A stretch of 64,000 bases of DNA from Sphingobium sufflavum. Its GTDB lineage: Bacteria; Pseudomonadota; Alphaproteobacteria; Sphingomonadales; Sphingomonadaceae. Positions 55,434 to 64,000 of the stretch are shown here, in pieces. The notes under the pieces are model-generated. The model saw only the letters and a program-made list of their open reading frames with translations. It was not told where the DNA came from and did not search any database. Where the stretch lies: positions 248,001 to 312,000 of the forward strand of contig NZ_JAJSSH010000002.1 of assembly GCF_021403115.1 (NCBI RefSeq). Direction: 5' to 3'. The position numbers were made by a program, and so were the translations under genes. How positions within the stretch are numbered: position 1 is the first letter of the stretch; each line of letters starts with the position of its first letter.

Positions 55434-55931
55434 ATGTTGGACATTGGCTCATCGGAACTGCTGCTCATCATCATCGTGGCCGTCGTCGTGATCGGCCCGA
55501 AGGATCTGCCGCGCGTGCTCTACAAGCTGGGCCAGATCATCGGCAAGGGACGGGCGATGACCCGCCATTTCCGCTCTGGCATCGACGAGATGATCCGGCA
55601 GGCGGAGATGGAGGAGATGGAGAAGAAATGGGCCGCCGACAATGCGCGGATCATGGCGCAGACGCCGGCTTCGACCGAGGCGAACCCCTATTCCGATCCC
55701 AATGGCTATGATGTGGTGGCCGATGCCGAACAGGCCGCGCTGCCCGCGTCCGATGCCGTAGTGGCCGATACCATAGTGGATGGTGCGCCGTCGGGGACAG
55801 GGGAGAAGGTGCCAGATCAGGCGTCAGGTCAGGCGACAGGACAGGCGGAGGAGGAGGGCTTCAAGCCGTTCGTCGCCGCGCCCACGCCGGACAGTGAAAA
55901 GGGCAGGAACGAAGCGGGTCCGGCGGCATGA
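55434..55931 (+). CDS. tatB: Twin-arginine translocase subunit TatB
   Basis: A 165-residue Tat receptor component. Short N-terminal helix with the conserved Glu and Pro (MLDIGSSELLLIIIVAVVVIGPKDLPRVLYKLG), then a charged amphipathic helix (MEEMEKKWAADNARIM) and a variable acidic tail with VPDQASGQATGQAE. ATG at 55434 has a weak ribosome site. Its stop overlaps the tatC start as ATGA. Confidence 0.94.
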   Translation: MLDIGSSELLLIIIVAVVVIGPKDLPRVLYKLGQIIGKGRAMTRHFRSGIDEMIRQAEMEEMEKKWAADNARIMAQTPASTEANPYSDPNGYDVVADAEQAALPASDAVVADTIVDGAPSGTGEKVPDQASGQATGQAEEEGFKPFVAAPTPDSEKGRNEAGPAA

Positions 55932-56728
55932 AGGATCTGGACGAAAGCACCGCTCCGCTGCTGGAGCATCTGGTCGAACTGCGGTCCCGGCTGCTGCGTT
56001 GCGTCTATGCGCTCGTGCTGTCGGGCATCGTCTGCTATTATTTCTCGGACAAGATTTTCGCCTTTCTGGCCCAGCCGCTCCGCGATGCTTATGGCCCGCA
56101 TGGCGGCAAGCTGGTGTATACCAAGCTGTATGAGGCGTTCTTCGTCCAGTTGAAGGTGGCGATCTTCGGCGCGTTCTTCGTGTCTTTCCCGGTCATCGCC
56201 AACCAGCTCTGGGCCTTTGTCGCGCCGGGGCTGTACGCCAAGGAAAAGCGGGCGCTGCTGCCCTTCCTGCTGGCGACGCCGATCCTGTTCGTCAGCGGCG
56301 CGGCGCTGGCCTATTATGTGGTGATGCCCACCGCCTTCCACTTCTTCCTGGGGTTTCAGGGCAATGCGGGCGGCGTCGAGGTGGAGGCGCTGCCCAGCAC
56401 CGAATCCTATCTGGCGCTGGTGATGCAGTTCACGCTGGCGTTCGGGATCAGCTTCCTGATGCCGGTGCTGCTGATGCTGCTGAATCAGGCGGGGATCGTG
56501 TCGCGGGCGCAGCTTATCTCCGTCCGGCGCTATATGATCGTGGCGGCGGTGGCCGTGGCGGCGGTGCTGACGCCGCCCGACGTGGTGTCGCAGTTGATGC
56601 TGGCGGTGCCGCTGATCCTGCTGTTCGAACTCAGCCTGATCGCGATGTGGTTCACCGACCGCAAGCGGTCGGCAGAGGCGGCCGACGAGGAACGGGCGGT
56701 GGTCGAGACGGGCGGCGGCGAGCAATAG
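55928..56728 (+). CDS. tatC: Twin-arginine translocase subunit TatC
   Basis: A 266-residue six-helix membrane protein that binds twin-Arg signal peptides. LVELRSRLLRCVYAL, VYTKLYEAFFVQLKVAIFGAFFVSFPV and SFLMPVLLMLLNQAGIV are typical. The tail is short and charged. It completes nagZ-scpAB-tatABC. A small perfect hairpin is found about 190 bases downstream. Confidence 0.95.
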   Translation: MKDLDESTAPLLEHLVELRSRLLRCVYALVLSGIVCYYFSDKIFAFLAQPLRDAYGPHGGKLVYTKLYEAFFVQLKVAIFGAFFVSFPVIANQLWAFVAPGLYAKEKRALLPFLLATPILFVSGAALAYYVVMPTAFHFFLGFQGNAGGVEVEALPSTESYLALVMQFTLAFGISFLMPVLLMLLNQAGIVSRAQLISVRRYMIVAAVAVAAVLTPPDVVSQLMLAVPLILLFELSLIAMWFTDRKRSAEAADEERAVVETGGGEQ

Positions 56729-57199
56729 AGCCGGTTGGCATGGCTGGGGTGGCTGGACCGCCTCCGTCGTTGCGATCTTACCCTGTTCGCCAGCATCCTC
56801 TTCGCATCGTGACGGGATGCCGCCTGGCCAAGATAGGTCAGGTTGGGGCGTGATGGCTGTTCCTTCGATCGTCACTGCGCGCGCAATGACGACGTGGGGC
56901 ATCTGATGCGATCCCATTCTAAGGCCCACTCTAGTGGGCCTTGGCGGCGTTGCGTCGCGATGGGCGGGAGGGACCGGATAGGCTCTTCGTCTCGACCGCT
57001 TGCCCGATCTGAAAAGGCTGACGAGGCAGGGTAGCCTGTTGCCATGGCGTCGGCCTGTGGTGGGCGCTGTGTTGGGGCAGGATCGGCTATTCGGCAAGCG
57101 ATGAGCCGTGGTTTGCCCGTAAAAAGGATCAGGCCGGGGACGACCCGGCCTGATGATACGGACCGTAGACCGGGCCGCGAAACTCTTCTTAAAGCGCGC
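56729..57199. other. Intergenic region with two hairpins, no gene recognised
   Basis: No convincing coding sequence. A perfect 10-base inverted repeat AAGGCCCACT/AGTGGGCCTT occupies 56921-56942 and may mark the tatC transcript end, although no T-run follows. The terminator of the entericidin-like gene is at 57121-57154. Confidence 0.5.
57121..57154 (-). terminator. Terminator of the entericidin-like gene
   Basis: Read on the minus strand, ATCAGGCCGGG (57154-57144) pairs with CCCGGCCTGAT (57138-57128) around a five-base loop, then CC and TTTTT at 57125-57121. Confidence 0.85.
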
Positions 57200-57340
57200 T
57201 TATTTGGTGTCGCGCGCGGCACCCGCCACGGCGTCGCCTGCGCTGGACACGTCGCGGCCAGCGCCCTCCACCGTGTTGCAGGCGGAAAGCAGGACCAGTG
57301 CCGAAAGCAGGGCTGCGGTAAGGGCTGGGGTCTTTTTCAT
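57200..57340 (-). CDS. Entericidin A/B-like small lipoprotein
   Basis: A 46-residue lipoprotein. The signal is MKKTPALTAALLSALVLLSAC with lipobox LSAC, and the mature part (NTVEGAGRDVSSAGDAVAGAARDTK) matches the entericidin pattern CNTVxGAGRDV. Such peptides are antidote/toxin lipoproteins in enterobacteria; in alphaproteobacteria their role is not settled. AGGA precedes ATG at 57340. A dedicated terminator follows, so it is a single-gene unit. Confidence 0.87.
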   Translation of the reverse strand: MKKTPALTAALLSALVLLSACNTVEGAGRDVSSAGDAVAGAARDTK

Positions 57341-57720
57341 GGCATGTTCCTGCTGCTGCTTGGCCGGTTTCGGCGTTGTGGGTTGGTGTCCTATCGTCCC
57401 AACCAAACACGGAGGACGACGCCCGGTTCCGCGCCGGTGCGGGGTGGCTGCAACTTTTCCTGTGCCGGGCTGCCGTGCGCCGGGCAGAAAAAAGGCGGCT
57501 GGGCCAGATGGCCCGCCGCCGGTTATTGCTGATGGGAGAAAAGGATGGCCCGGAACGCTGGTCGGGTGGGGGATGGCGTTCCGGGCCGTGTATTTGGACA
57601 GCAAGAGCGGGGGGGCAATGTTTTGCTGTCCGAACCAAAAAACAGGCGGCCCCTGTAAAGGTTCCGCCTGCCGATGATTTTTTCCAATTTTTTTTTGGGA
57701 GCCGTCGATGGCGTCCGCAT
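57341..57720. other. Intergenic region carrying a terminator, otherwise nothing recognised
   Basis: Between the entericidin-like gene and the wall hydrolase, both on the minus strand. It holds the hydrolase terminator (57637-57670) and the promoter region of the entericidin-like gene. No small gene with a ribosome site was found. Confidence 0.5.
57637..57670 (-). terminator. Terminator of the wall hydrolase gene
   Basis: On the minus strand CAGGCGG (57670-57664) pairs with CCGCCTG (57649-57643), a 14-base loop, then a run of six T at 57642-57637. Confidence 0.8.
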
Positions 57721-58929
57721 TTACCGCAGGGCGCGGCCCGAATTGCGATATTCCGGGCGGATGGTGGATTGTGGCAGGCCGGGTGAGCCGGGGTCGCGCC
57801 CATGGGCGGACGGGGCGGGAGCGGGGAGGGCCGGCATGGCGGTCGCCAGCGACGGGACGGCGGCGGGCTGGGGCAGCAGCAGGGGGGAGGCCGTGGCGGT
57901 GGCGGCCGTCGGGACGGATGCCGTGGGCGCGCTCCATCCCGCCATCAGGTCCGGTCCGGGTGGCGCGAGCGGGGGCAGCGTGCGCGACGGCGGCGTAAAG
58001 GCATAGGGACCGGGCTGGGCCGTTTCTCGCCCCGAATAGCGCATGCGATAGGTAGCGGGCATCCCCGCCTCGCCAGGCAGGCGGTAGAAGATATGCGCGC
58101 CGATCACCGCGACCGGGCGCACCCGCCCCGCCCATGGTGGATGCACGGCCAGCGTATGGTAGAAGGTGGCGAGGCCCGCGGGCGCGAAAATCTCTCCCGA
58201 CAGGCTGCGGGCGGCGATACGGCGCGCGCGCGCCCAAGTGGATGCCGCAGGCGCACGCGCCATGGACCCGTCGCAACTGAAGGTGAACTGGCAGCGCAGG
58301 TCGGACCGTTCCGTCCCCTGATAGATGACGCCGCACACACTGGCGGGCCAGCGCCCGGAGGCGAGTCTGTTGAGGATGACCTGCGCGACGGCGCGCTGGC
58401 CCTCTTCCGGCTCGTTGCCCGCCTCATAATAGATGGCGTTGGTCATGCACTGGAGTGCGCGGGCCTGATCCAGGAAGGTCAGGCCGCGCATCGGCATGGA
58501 GAGGGCGGCGGGGCCATGGTCGATCTGGAGCACATGCGGGCTGCGCTGTTCCGGGGCGAGTGTGGTGACGGCGGGGTCGCCGGGCCGGACCGGGGCCGCA
58601 TCGACCGGGGCAAAGGCGTCCTGCGCGAGGAAGTAGGCGGAACCGGGGAAAGTGTCGCCCGGCCCCTGCGGCGGCAGGGCCTGCACGGGGGTGAGCGGCT
58701 GCGCGGTTTCCAGCGCATTATGGTCGAGGGCGAGCAGCGCCTGCTCCGGGATTAGGCGCAGCAGGAGCGCCAGTAGCAGGGCGATGGCGGCCCCTGTCCA
58801 GCCGCGCCTCCAGCGTCCGTTCCGCCGGGCGCGCCGCGCGGTCCATGCCGGTGCATTGGACCTGCCGGTGGGCGAGGGTCGGCCGGGGGAGGGGGCGTCG
58901 GGGCGCGGCGGGATGGGGACGGAGGCCAT
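57721..58929 (-). CDS. SleB-type cell wall hydrolase
   Basis: A 402-residue protein with one N-terminal membrane helix (TGAAIALLLALLLRLI). The SleB/Hydrolase_2 domain is at about 155-275, with catalytic-type Glu in TNAIYYEAGNEPEEGQRAVAQVILNRLA, then PASVCGVIYQG, CQFTFSCDG, and TFYHTLAVHPPWAGRV. It would cut peptidoglycan in the periplasm. The C-terminal 90 residues are Pro/Ala-rich and may be a linker or disordered. It is followed by a clear terminator. Confidence 0.87.
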   Translation of the reverse strand: MASVPIPPRPDAPSPGRPSPTGRSNAPAWTARRARRNGRWRRGWTGAAIALLLALLLRLIPEQALLALDHNALETAQPLTPVQALPPQGPGDTFPGSAYFLAQDAFAPVDAAPVRPGDPAVTTLAPEQRSPHVLQIDHGPAALSMPMRGLTFLDQARALQCMTNAIYYEAGNEPEEGQRAVAQVILNRLASGRWPASVCGVIYQGTERSDLRCQFTFSCDGSMARAPAASTWARARRIAARSLSGEIFAPAGLATFYHTLAVHPPWAGRVRPVAVIGAHIFYRLPGEAGMPATYRMRYSGRETAQPGPYAFTPPSRTLPPLAPPGPDLMAGWSAPTASVPTAATATASPLLLPQPAAVPSLATAMPALPAPAPSAHGRDPGSPGLPQSTIRPEYRNSGRALR

Positions 58930-59264
58930 TGCAGCCGCTCATGCCATAGAAATCTTTATGAAATGGGATGCGTGCTCCGGTCGCGGGCGGATGGGGGTGG
59001 CGGCCTGTCCGGGAAAGCTGGGAGGCGTTGGCCGCTTGTTCGGGGCGGACGATGGGATGGAGCGGGGGCGATACGGGCGGGGAAAATGGCGTCGGGTCGA
59101 CGGCGGAAGCCACGGGATTTCCCGCTGTGCGGGCGGAGAGACGGAGCGCGGGAGGGGGGGAGAGAAAGGAAAGTCGGCTTTTCCGATGGAGAAAGCCATT
59201 TTTGCAGCCGCCTGCACTTTCCCTTGCTTGCGGTGGAGGGGGGTGAGGCGCTACATCGCCTGCC
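58930..59264. other. Divergent intergenic region, nothing recognised
   Basis: Lies between the wall hydrolase (minus) and cysteine synthase (plus). It should hold both promoters, but no clear operator, hairpin or small gene was found. It is G-rich with several G-runs near 59150-59165. Confidence 0.5.
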
Positions 59265-60293
59265 ATGACCCAAAGCATCGTGCCGTCCGCCCCCCCCTCG
59301 TCCGGCGACACCCTCGCCCTCATCGGCAATACGCCGCTCGTCCGGCTGGCCGGGCCGTCGGCGGAGACCGGGTGCGACATCTATGGCAAGTGTGAGTTCG
59401 CCAACCCCGGCGCATCGGTGAAGGATCGCGCCGCCCTGTTCATTGTGCAGGATGCGGAGGAGAAGGGGCAACTCCAGCCCGGCGGCACCATCGTGGAGGG
59501 CACGGCAGGCAACACCGGCATCGGCCTGGCGCTGGTCGCCAATGCCAAGGGGTACAAGACGATCATCGTGATGCCGGAGACGCAGAGCCGGGAGAAGATG
59601 GACACGTTGCGCGCGCTGGGTGCGACGCTGGTGACGGTGCCCGCTGCCGCCTACAGCAATCCCGGCCATTTCGTGCACACATCCCGCCGCATCGCGGAGG
59701 AGACGGAGGGCGCGATCTGGGCCAACCAGTTCGACAATATCGCCAATCGCCGCGCGCATGTGGTGGGCACGGCGGAGGAAATCTGGACGCAGATGGACGG
59801 GCGCATCGACGGCTTTACCTGCGCGGCGGGGACCGGCGGCACGATCGCGGGCGTGGGGCTGGGCCTGAAGCAGCATGACGAGGCGATCACCATCGCGCTG
59901 ACCGATCCGCATGGCGCGGCGCTGTATGACTATTATGCCCATGGCGAGCTGAAGGCCGAAGGGTCGTCTGTCGCGGAGGGCATCGGGCAGGGGCGCATCA
60001 CCGCCAATCTGGAGGGTGCGCCGATCGACACGCAGTTCCGCATTTCCGACGAGGAAGGGCTGTATTGGGTGCGGCGCCTGCTGAGCGAGGAGGGGCTGTG
60101 CCTGGGCCTGTCGTCCGGCATCAATGTCGCGGGCGCGGTGGCACTGGCGAAGCAGTTGGGGCCGGGCAAACGGATCGCGACGATCCTGTGCGACACGGGC
60201 TTTCGCTACCTCTCCACCCTGTATAATCGCGACTGGCTGACGGCCAAGGGGTTGACGGTGTTCCCCTGGCTGGAGCAGGCTCAGGGCGAGTGA
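59265..60293 (+). CDS. cysK: Cysteine synthase A (O-acetylserine sulfhydrylase)
   Basis: PLP enzyme making cysteine from O-acetylserine and sulfide, 342 residues. The PLP lysine is in GASVKDRAA. Substrate loop EGTAGNTGIG and phosphate loop GTGGTIAG are conserved, as is CDTGFRYLS near the end. The sequence is closer to the long alphaproteobacterial CysK type; a cystathionine beta-synthase role is less likely. It uses the product of serine acetyltransferase (1822-2517). Confidence 0.92.
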   Translation: MTQSIVPSAPPSSGDTLALIGNTPLVRLAGPSAETGCDIYGKCEFANPGASVKDRAALFIVQDAEEKGQLQPGGTIVEGTAGNTGIGLALVANAKGYKTIIVMPETQSREKMDTLRALGATLVTVPAAAYSNPGHFVHTSRRIAEETEGAIWANQFDNIANRRAHVVGTAEEIWTQMDGRIDGFTCAAGTGGTIAGVGLGLKQHDEAITIALTDPHGAALYDYYAHGELKAEGSSVAEGIGQGRITANLEGAPIDTQFRISDEEGLYWVRRLLSEEGLCLGLSSGINVAGAVALAKQLGPGKRIATILCDTGFRYLSTLYNRDWLTAKGLTVFPWLEQAQGE

Positions 60294-60336
60294 AGCGTGG
60301 CAGGATCGCTGCCCGCGCCAGCCGAGGCCTGACCCC

Positions 60337-60687
60337 ATGATGGTGCCCCCGTCGCGTGAAGAAAGCCGCCGTGAGAGCATCCGTCGCATCCAGATCGGTG
60401 CGGCGGGGCTGGGCGGCGTGCTGATGCTGGTCGGGCTGACCAATGTGCTGGTCGACAATATCCGCAAGGATGGCGGGCTGTCCGGCGGGACGGACGTGAT
60501 GGGCGGGCTGGTCGCGACCAACAGCGCCGAGGCGGTGGCCAAGCCGCCGACCGAGCCGCTCGCGGATCTGGGCGTGACGCCGACGGCGGACGCGGGCACG
60601 CAGCAGGCGGCCCCGGCGGTGCCCGACCTGGAACCCGACCCGCAATTGCAGAAGCCCATGGATCGCGACCCCCGGCAGGCGCAATAG
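60337..60687 (+). CDS. Hypothetical single-helix membrane protein
   Basis: A 116-residue protein of no recognised family. A basic N-terminus (SREESRRESIRRIQ) is followed by one helix at about 20-40 (GAAGLGGVLMLVGLTNVLV) and a Pro/Ala/Asp-rich tail likely outside the cytoplasm. ATG at 60337 is 43 bases downstream of cysK. It may belong to the same transcript as the following membrane protein. Confidence 0.65.
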   Translation: MMVPPSREESRRESIRRIQIGAAGLGGVLMLVGLTNVLVDNIRKDGGLSGGTDVMGGLVATNSAEAVAKPPTEPLADLGVTPTADAGTQQAAPAVPDLEPDPQLQKPMDRDPRQAQ

Positions 60688-60766
60688 GATCGGCGCGATC
60701 GACGGGTTCAGGAGAATCGATGGCCCTGACGGGATCGGCCCGGCAGCGCGGTGGATCGCGGGCGGG

Positions 60767-62023
60767 GTGACTGCGCTGGTGGGTGCCGCAACCCTGCTGG
60801 CGGGACTGATGCCGCCGCACGTGATTGAGACGGGGCAGCTCGATCCCGGAGCATGGCTGTGGCCGGCTTTGGGTGGAGCGGTCGTGCTGGTGGCCGTGCT
60901 GCGTTGGGTGCTGGGGCGGTGGCGGGTGGCGGCGCTGGTCCCGGCCATGCTGGCGCTGGTGATGCCGCCGTTGATCCTCTCTATCGTCGGGTCTGCGGGG
61001 CAGGCGGAGCGGCTGGCGATCTGGGCGGATCGGGTGACGGAGGTGCCGGAGCAGGGTGGTTCAGGGCACGGTGGTCCTGAGCCGGTGGCGGGGGAGCGGG
61101 GTGCGCGGCGGCCTGTGGTTGCGATCCTGTCCGGGCCGGTGCTGCATGGACCCGCACAGGGCGGGATGCTGGCGGGATTTTCCACCGCGCCGCTGTGGAA
61201 AATATTGGGGCGGCGTTTTGCAACATTACCAACCGAAACGCTGGATCGCGCCCTGTTGGATCGGGTCGCGGCGTTGCTGCTGGTCCAGCCGCGGGCGCTG
61301 ACGCCGCAGGAGCTGGTGGCGCTGGACGCGTGGGCGCGGCGCGGCGGACGAGCGGTGATGCTGGTCGATCCCGATCTGCGCTGGGCGGACGCGCGGCCGC
61401 TGGGCCATCCGCAACGCCCGCCGCCGACCAGCCTGCTGGACCCGCTGCTGACGCATTGGGGGCTGGCGCTGGCCGCCGCGCCGCCGCGTGTGGCGGGGAG
61501 CGATCCGGTGGAGCGGCGCTTTCTGGACGATGGCCGGATGATCCAGACCGTGGGGGCGTCGCATTTCCGCCTGTCCCATCCTGTCCCAGCCGCCGCCCCG
61601 GTCCCGCCCTCCCATTCTTTCCCATCCGCGCCTCCTGTCCCGGTCGCCCCTCCTGTCCTGACGGCCCCTCCTGTCCTGACGGATAGCGCGTCCTGCGCCC
61701 TGTCGTCGGGCGGGCTGGTGGCGCGTTGCCGGGTGGGGAGGGGGACCGCGATCCTGATCGCCGACGCCGATTTCGCGAACGACGCGCTGTGGACCGCAAC
61801 GCCACAGAAGCCCGCGGAGACCGGCGGCTGGACGAGCGACGCCGTGCCGGTGCTGGCCGAGGCGCTGGTCCCCGGCGCGGGCGTGGCGATGGGGCGGCGG
61901 GTCTGGCTGACGCGGGCGGATGGCCTGTCGGGGGCGGTGCGGCCCGCGCTGGGGGCCATCCTGTTGCTGGCGCTGCTGACCGCGCTCGCCGCAAAGTCGA
62001 GGGGAACAAAGGGGGAATTATAG
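60767..62023 (+). CDS. ABC-transport-auxiliary-like (GldG-type) membrane protein, start unclear
   Basis: A roughly 418-residue protein with two N-terminal helices (about 3-17 and 30-47), a soluble DUF4350/GldG-like half (ALLLVQPRALTPQELVALDAWARRGGRAVMLVDPDLRW), a Pro/Val-rich repeat (about 285-310) and a C-terminal helix. The only start in frame is GTG at 60767. A better ribosome site (AGGAG) serves ATG at 60720, whose frame hits TGA after 16 codons, one base out of register with this gene. A one-base loss near 60750 may have cut off the true N-terminus. Function unknown. Confidence 0.6.
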   Translation: MTALVGAATLLAGLMPPHVIETGQLDPGAWLWPALGGAVVLVAVLRWVLGRWRVAALVPAMLALVMPPLILSIVGSAGQAERLAIWADRVTEVPEQGGSGHGGPEPVAGERGARRPVVAILSGPVLHGPAQGGMLAGFSTAPLWKILGRRFATLPTETLDRALLDRVAALLLVQPRALTPQELVALDAWARRGGRAVMLVDPDLRWADARPLGHPQRPPPTSLLDPLLTHWGLALAAAPPRVAGSDPVERRFLDDGRMIQTVGASHFRLSHPVPAAAPVPPSHSFPSAPPVPVAPPVLTAPPVLTDSASCALSSGGLVARCRVGRGTAILIADADFANDALWTATPQKPAETGGWTSDAVPVLAEALVPGAGVAMGRRVWLTRADGLSGAVRPALGAILLLALLTALAAKSRGTKGEL

Positions 62024-62061
62024 ACCTTCGTCCCACCTCTGGATCAAATTTTCACAAAATT

Positions 62062-62086
62062 TCCCATCTCTACCCATGAATCCCCC
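62062..62086 (-). promoter_or_regulatory. MraZ-box-like direct repeats upstream of mraZ
   Basis: On the minus strand GGGGG-ATTCA-TGGGT-AGAGA-TGGGA spans 62086-62062: three NGGGN units with five-base spacers. E. coli MraZ binds three TGGGN units with the same spacing near its own promoter. The strand orientation differs or is not certain, so this is a candidate. Confidence 0.5.
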
Positions 62087-62188
62087 TTCACACCCGACGG
62101 CCCCACTGATAGTTATCCCGGCTTAAGGGGCGCATGGTGTTTCCGCGATTCAGCAATCCGAAAGGCATGGCTTTTCGGGGCGGGCGAA

Positions 62189-62734
62189 ATGCACCCTGAA
62201 ACAGGGAGTTCGGGGCAAGTGTCGGCGGCCGACAACTATCATGGCAGCGGTTTCAGCGGTGTGGACAGCAAGTTGCGCTTCACCCTGCCCGTGGACCTGC
62301 GTCGCCGCGTGAAGGCCGGAAGCGCCGACCATAATGTCCTGTATATCAACATGTTGCCCGACCTGACCTGCCTGACGGGTTTCGGTGAAGACTATCTGTC
62401 CGACATGAAGGCGGAGATTGAGGCGGAGGTCGTCGCCGCGCGCACCCATGGCCAGAACCTCGACCGCCACCGCCGCGCCGCCAATATGGTGGGCGATGTC
62501 GAGCGCGTGACCTTTGACGATGGCGGCCGGTTCAGCCTGCCCGACGAAGTCCGGGAAATCATGGGCATCGACGACATGCTGTGGTTCGTCGGCGCCATCT
62601 GGACGTTCGAGATCTGGTCGCCCCAACGCTATCTCGACTCCGGTCAGGGGTCCGAAATCTCCCGCCTGCGCTGCCGCAAGGCGATGGCCGAATGGGCCGT
62701 GAACCCCAAGAACCCCAACCGGAAGGCTGCGTGA
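62189..62734 (+). CDS. mraZ: Division/cell-wall cluster repressor MraZ
   Basis: A 181-residue protein with two AbrB-like modules: [22 protein letters not shown] and [22 protein letters not shown]. It binds DNA upstream of the dcw operon and represses it. It is somewhat longer than E. coli MraZ (152). The first ATG is at 62189; a GTG at 62219 would remove ten residues. The TGA overlaps the rsmH ATG. Confidence 0.92.
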   Translation: MHPETGSSGQVSAADNYHGSGFSGVDSKLRFTLPVDLRRRVKAGSADHNVLYINMLPDLTCLTGFGEDYLSDMKAEIEAEVVAARTHGQNLDRHRRAANMVGDVERVTFDDGGRFSLPDEVREIMGIDDMLWFVGAIWTFEIWSPQRYLDSGQGSEISRLRCRKAMAEWAVNPKNPNRKAA

Positions 62735-63738
62735 TGCCCGACGCCGCCCCCCAGAGTCCTGTCCCCCAGACCCCTGCCGTCCTGACCCCTGCCGCGCCCC
62801 ATATCCCGGTGCTGCTGTCCGAAGTGCTCGACGCCCTCGCCATTGTCCCCGGCGAGCGCCATGTCGACGGCACGTTCGGCGCCGGCGGGTACAGCCGCGC
62901 CATGGCGGCGCAGGGCGCGATGGTGTTCGCCATCGACCGTGACCCCGACGCGGTGGCGGAGGGGCAGGCGGTGGTGACCGCCAGCGACGGCCGGATCACA
63001 TTGATCCATGGCGAATATTCGCGGATGGCGCGCCTGCTGGCCGATGCCGGGATCGCGGCGGTGGCGGGCGTGACGCTCGACATCGGCGTGTCCTCCATGC
63101 AGATCGACCGGGCGGAACGCGGCTTTTCCTTCCAGAAGGACGGCCCGCTCGACATGCGGATGAGCCAGTCCGGCCAGACCGCCGCCGAATGGCTGAACGA
63201 GGCGGACGAGGCGGCGATCGCGGATGTCCTCTACCTTTATGGCGAGGAGCGGCAGTCGCGCCGTGTCGCGCGGGCCATCGTGGCGGCGCGCCCCCTGTCC
63301 ACGACCAGCCAGCTCGCCGCCGTGGTGCGCAAGGCGCTGGGCTATCGCCCCGGTCAGCCGAAAGACCCGGCGACGCGCAGTTTCCAGGCGATCCGCATCT
63401 TTCTGAATCAGGAGCTGGCGGAACTGGAGGCGGGGCTGGAGGCGGCGGAGGCGGTGCTGGCCCCCGGCGGGCGGCTGGCCATCGTGACCTTCCACAGTCT
63501 GGAAGACCGGATCGTCAAGAATTTCCTGCGGGAACGCAGCGGCGGCGATGCGGGCGGATCGCGCCATCGCCCGGCGGTGGTGGAAGCCCGGCCCGCAACC
63601 TTTGCCAAGCCCGCGCGGGCGGTGAAGGGGTCGGAGGATGAAATCGCCCGCAACCCCCGGTCCCGTTCCGCCACGCTCCGCAGTGCGACACGCACCTCCG
63701 CCCCCGCATGGTCCGCCGTTCAAGGAAGTCCGTCATGA
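62734..63738 (+). CDS. rsmH: 16S rRNA (cytosine(1402)-N4)-methyltransferase RsmH
   Basis: Methylates C1402 in 16S rRNA. The 334-residue protein has [13 protein letters not shown], the SAM loop [39 protein letters not shown], and [12 protein letters not shown]. The C-terminus is basic ([16 protein letters not shown]). It overlaps mraZ by TGATG and ftsL by ATGA, the normal dcw order. Confidence 0.95.
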   Translation: MPDAAPQSPVPQTPAVLTPAAPHIPVLLSEVLDALAIVPGERHVDGTFGAGGYSRAMAAQGAMVFAIDRDPDAVAEGQAVVTASDGRITLIHGEYSRMARLLADAGIAAVAGVTLDIGVSSMQIDRAERGFSFQKDGPLDMRMSQSGQTAAEWLNEADEAAIADVLYLYGEERQSRRVARAIVAARPLSTTSQLAAVVRKALGYRPGQPKDPATRSFQAIRIFLNQELAELEAGLEAAEAVLAPGGRLAIVTFHSLEDRIVKNFLRERSGGDAGGSRHRPAVVEARPATFAKPARAVKGSEDEIARNPRSRSATLRSATRTSAPAWSAVQGSPS

Positions 63739-64000
63739 TCGCGATCAAGCGCCTGAAGAACATCCTGTGGATCCTGATCGTCGCCTTTGGCGCGCTGACC
63801 GCCTATCTGATCTCGTTGCGCGTCGCGACGGAGCGGAATGCGGTGCAGGCGCTGGACGGCAAGATTTTCCATGTGCGGGCGGACATCCGCTATCTGGAGA
63901 CGGAGTTCGAGAGCCGGGCGAACATGCGCCAGCTCGAAAAATGGAACAGCGCCGACTATCGCTATGGCGCGCCGCAGGCCGCGCAATATCTGCCGGACGA
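63735..64000 (+). CDS. ftsL: Cell division protein FtsL-like, 3' end outside window
   Basis: The first 88 codons of a small bitopic protein: a short cytoplasmic part (MIAIKRLKN), one helix ([21 protein letters not shown]) and a coiled-coil periplasmic segment ([36 protein letters not shown]). This fits FtsL and its position between rsmH and the expected ftsI. The window ends inside the gene. Assignment rests on position and topology. Confidence 0.85.
   Translation, partial: MIAIKRLKNILWILIVAFGALTAYLISLRVATERNAVQALDGKIFHVRADIRYLETEFESRANMRQLEKWNSADYRYGAPQAAQYLPD

Overview
The window is a GC-rich chromosomal segment of an alphaproteobacterium, most probably a sphingomonad (Sphingobium/Sphingomonas group). 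This is inferred from the gene families and their order (ispH-thrB-rnhA, nagZ-scpA-scpB-tatABC, a mraZ-rsmH-ftsL start of a dcw cluster, pyrB with a metal-site-less dihydroorotase, DUF2794 next to serine acetyltransferase). No rRNA, tRNA, CRISPR array, insertion sequence or prophage was recognised. Most of the window is core chromosome.

Layout. 1-1348: 3' end missing from a phosphate-selective porin gene with a Pho box array upstream. 1454-5239: DUF2794, serine acetyltransferase, TauE/SafE exporter, OxyR and a DUF2490 barrel. 5280-12876: a complete minus-strand phosphate regulon, phoR-pstS-pstC-pstA-pstB-phoU-phoB, with a second Pho box before pstS. 12950-16412: a four-gene plus-strand operon with a small Tat-type secreted protein, a PqqD-like protein, an HPr-kinase-like ATPase and a nucleotidyltransferase. 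It matches what I recall as the functionally uncharacterised 'HPr-rel-A' system and is the best candidate for new biology here. 16470-22514: a possible catabolic cluster with a broken MFS transporter, a LuxE/PaaK-type adenylate-forming enzyme, a TetR regulator with a visible operator, an SDR, a 2Fe-2S ferredoxin and a CitE-like lyase. 22622-26415: pyrC'-pyrB, glutaminase, and a GlsB/YeaQ membrane protein. 26650-32396: RND efflux pair and a DUF445 protein. 32624-40304: purA, gph, glmU, a VOC protein, a hydrolase with an in-frame stop, glmS, and a FlbD-like small protein. 40461-48423: a metalloprotease-like protein and a Tad pilus cluster (cpaA-cpaB-cpaC-cpaD-cpaE-tadB-tadC) in which cpaF (tadA) is absent. 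48542-52122: an FAD oxidoreductase and rnhA, thrB, ispH. 52414-56728: nagZ-scpA-scpB-tatA-tatB-tatC with short tandem repeats between tatA and tatB. 57200-62023: entericidin-like lipoprotein, SleB-type wall hydrolase, cysteine synthase, and two membrane proteins. 62189-64000: mraZ-rsmH-ftsL.

How the parts fit. PhoR/PhoB sense phosphate through PstSCAB-PhoU and probably drive both pstS and the porin, coupling outer- and inner-membrane phosphate uptake. EpsC and CysK are the two cysteine-making steps, at opposite ends of the window. GlmS and GlmU supply UDP-GlcNAc for the wall, NagZ and the SleB-type enzyme turn it over, and the dcw genes build it at the septum. Three loci (MFS transporter, hydrolase, and perhaps the ABC-auxiliary protein) carry single-base defects. 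Two are indels in homopolymer runs, so read error must be excluded before calling them true pseudogenes.
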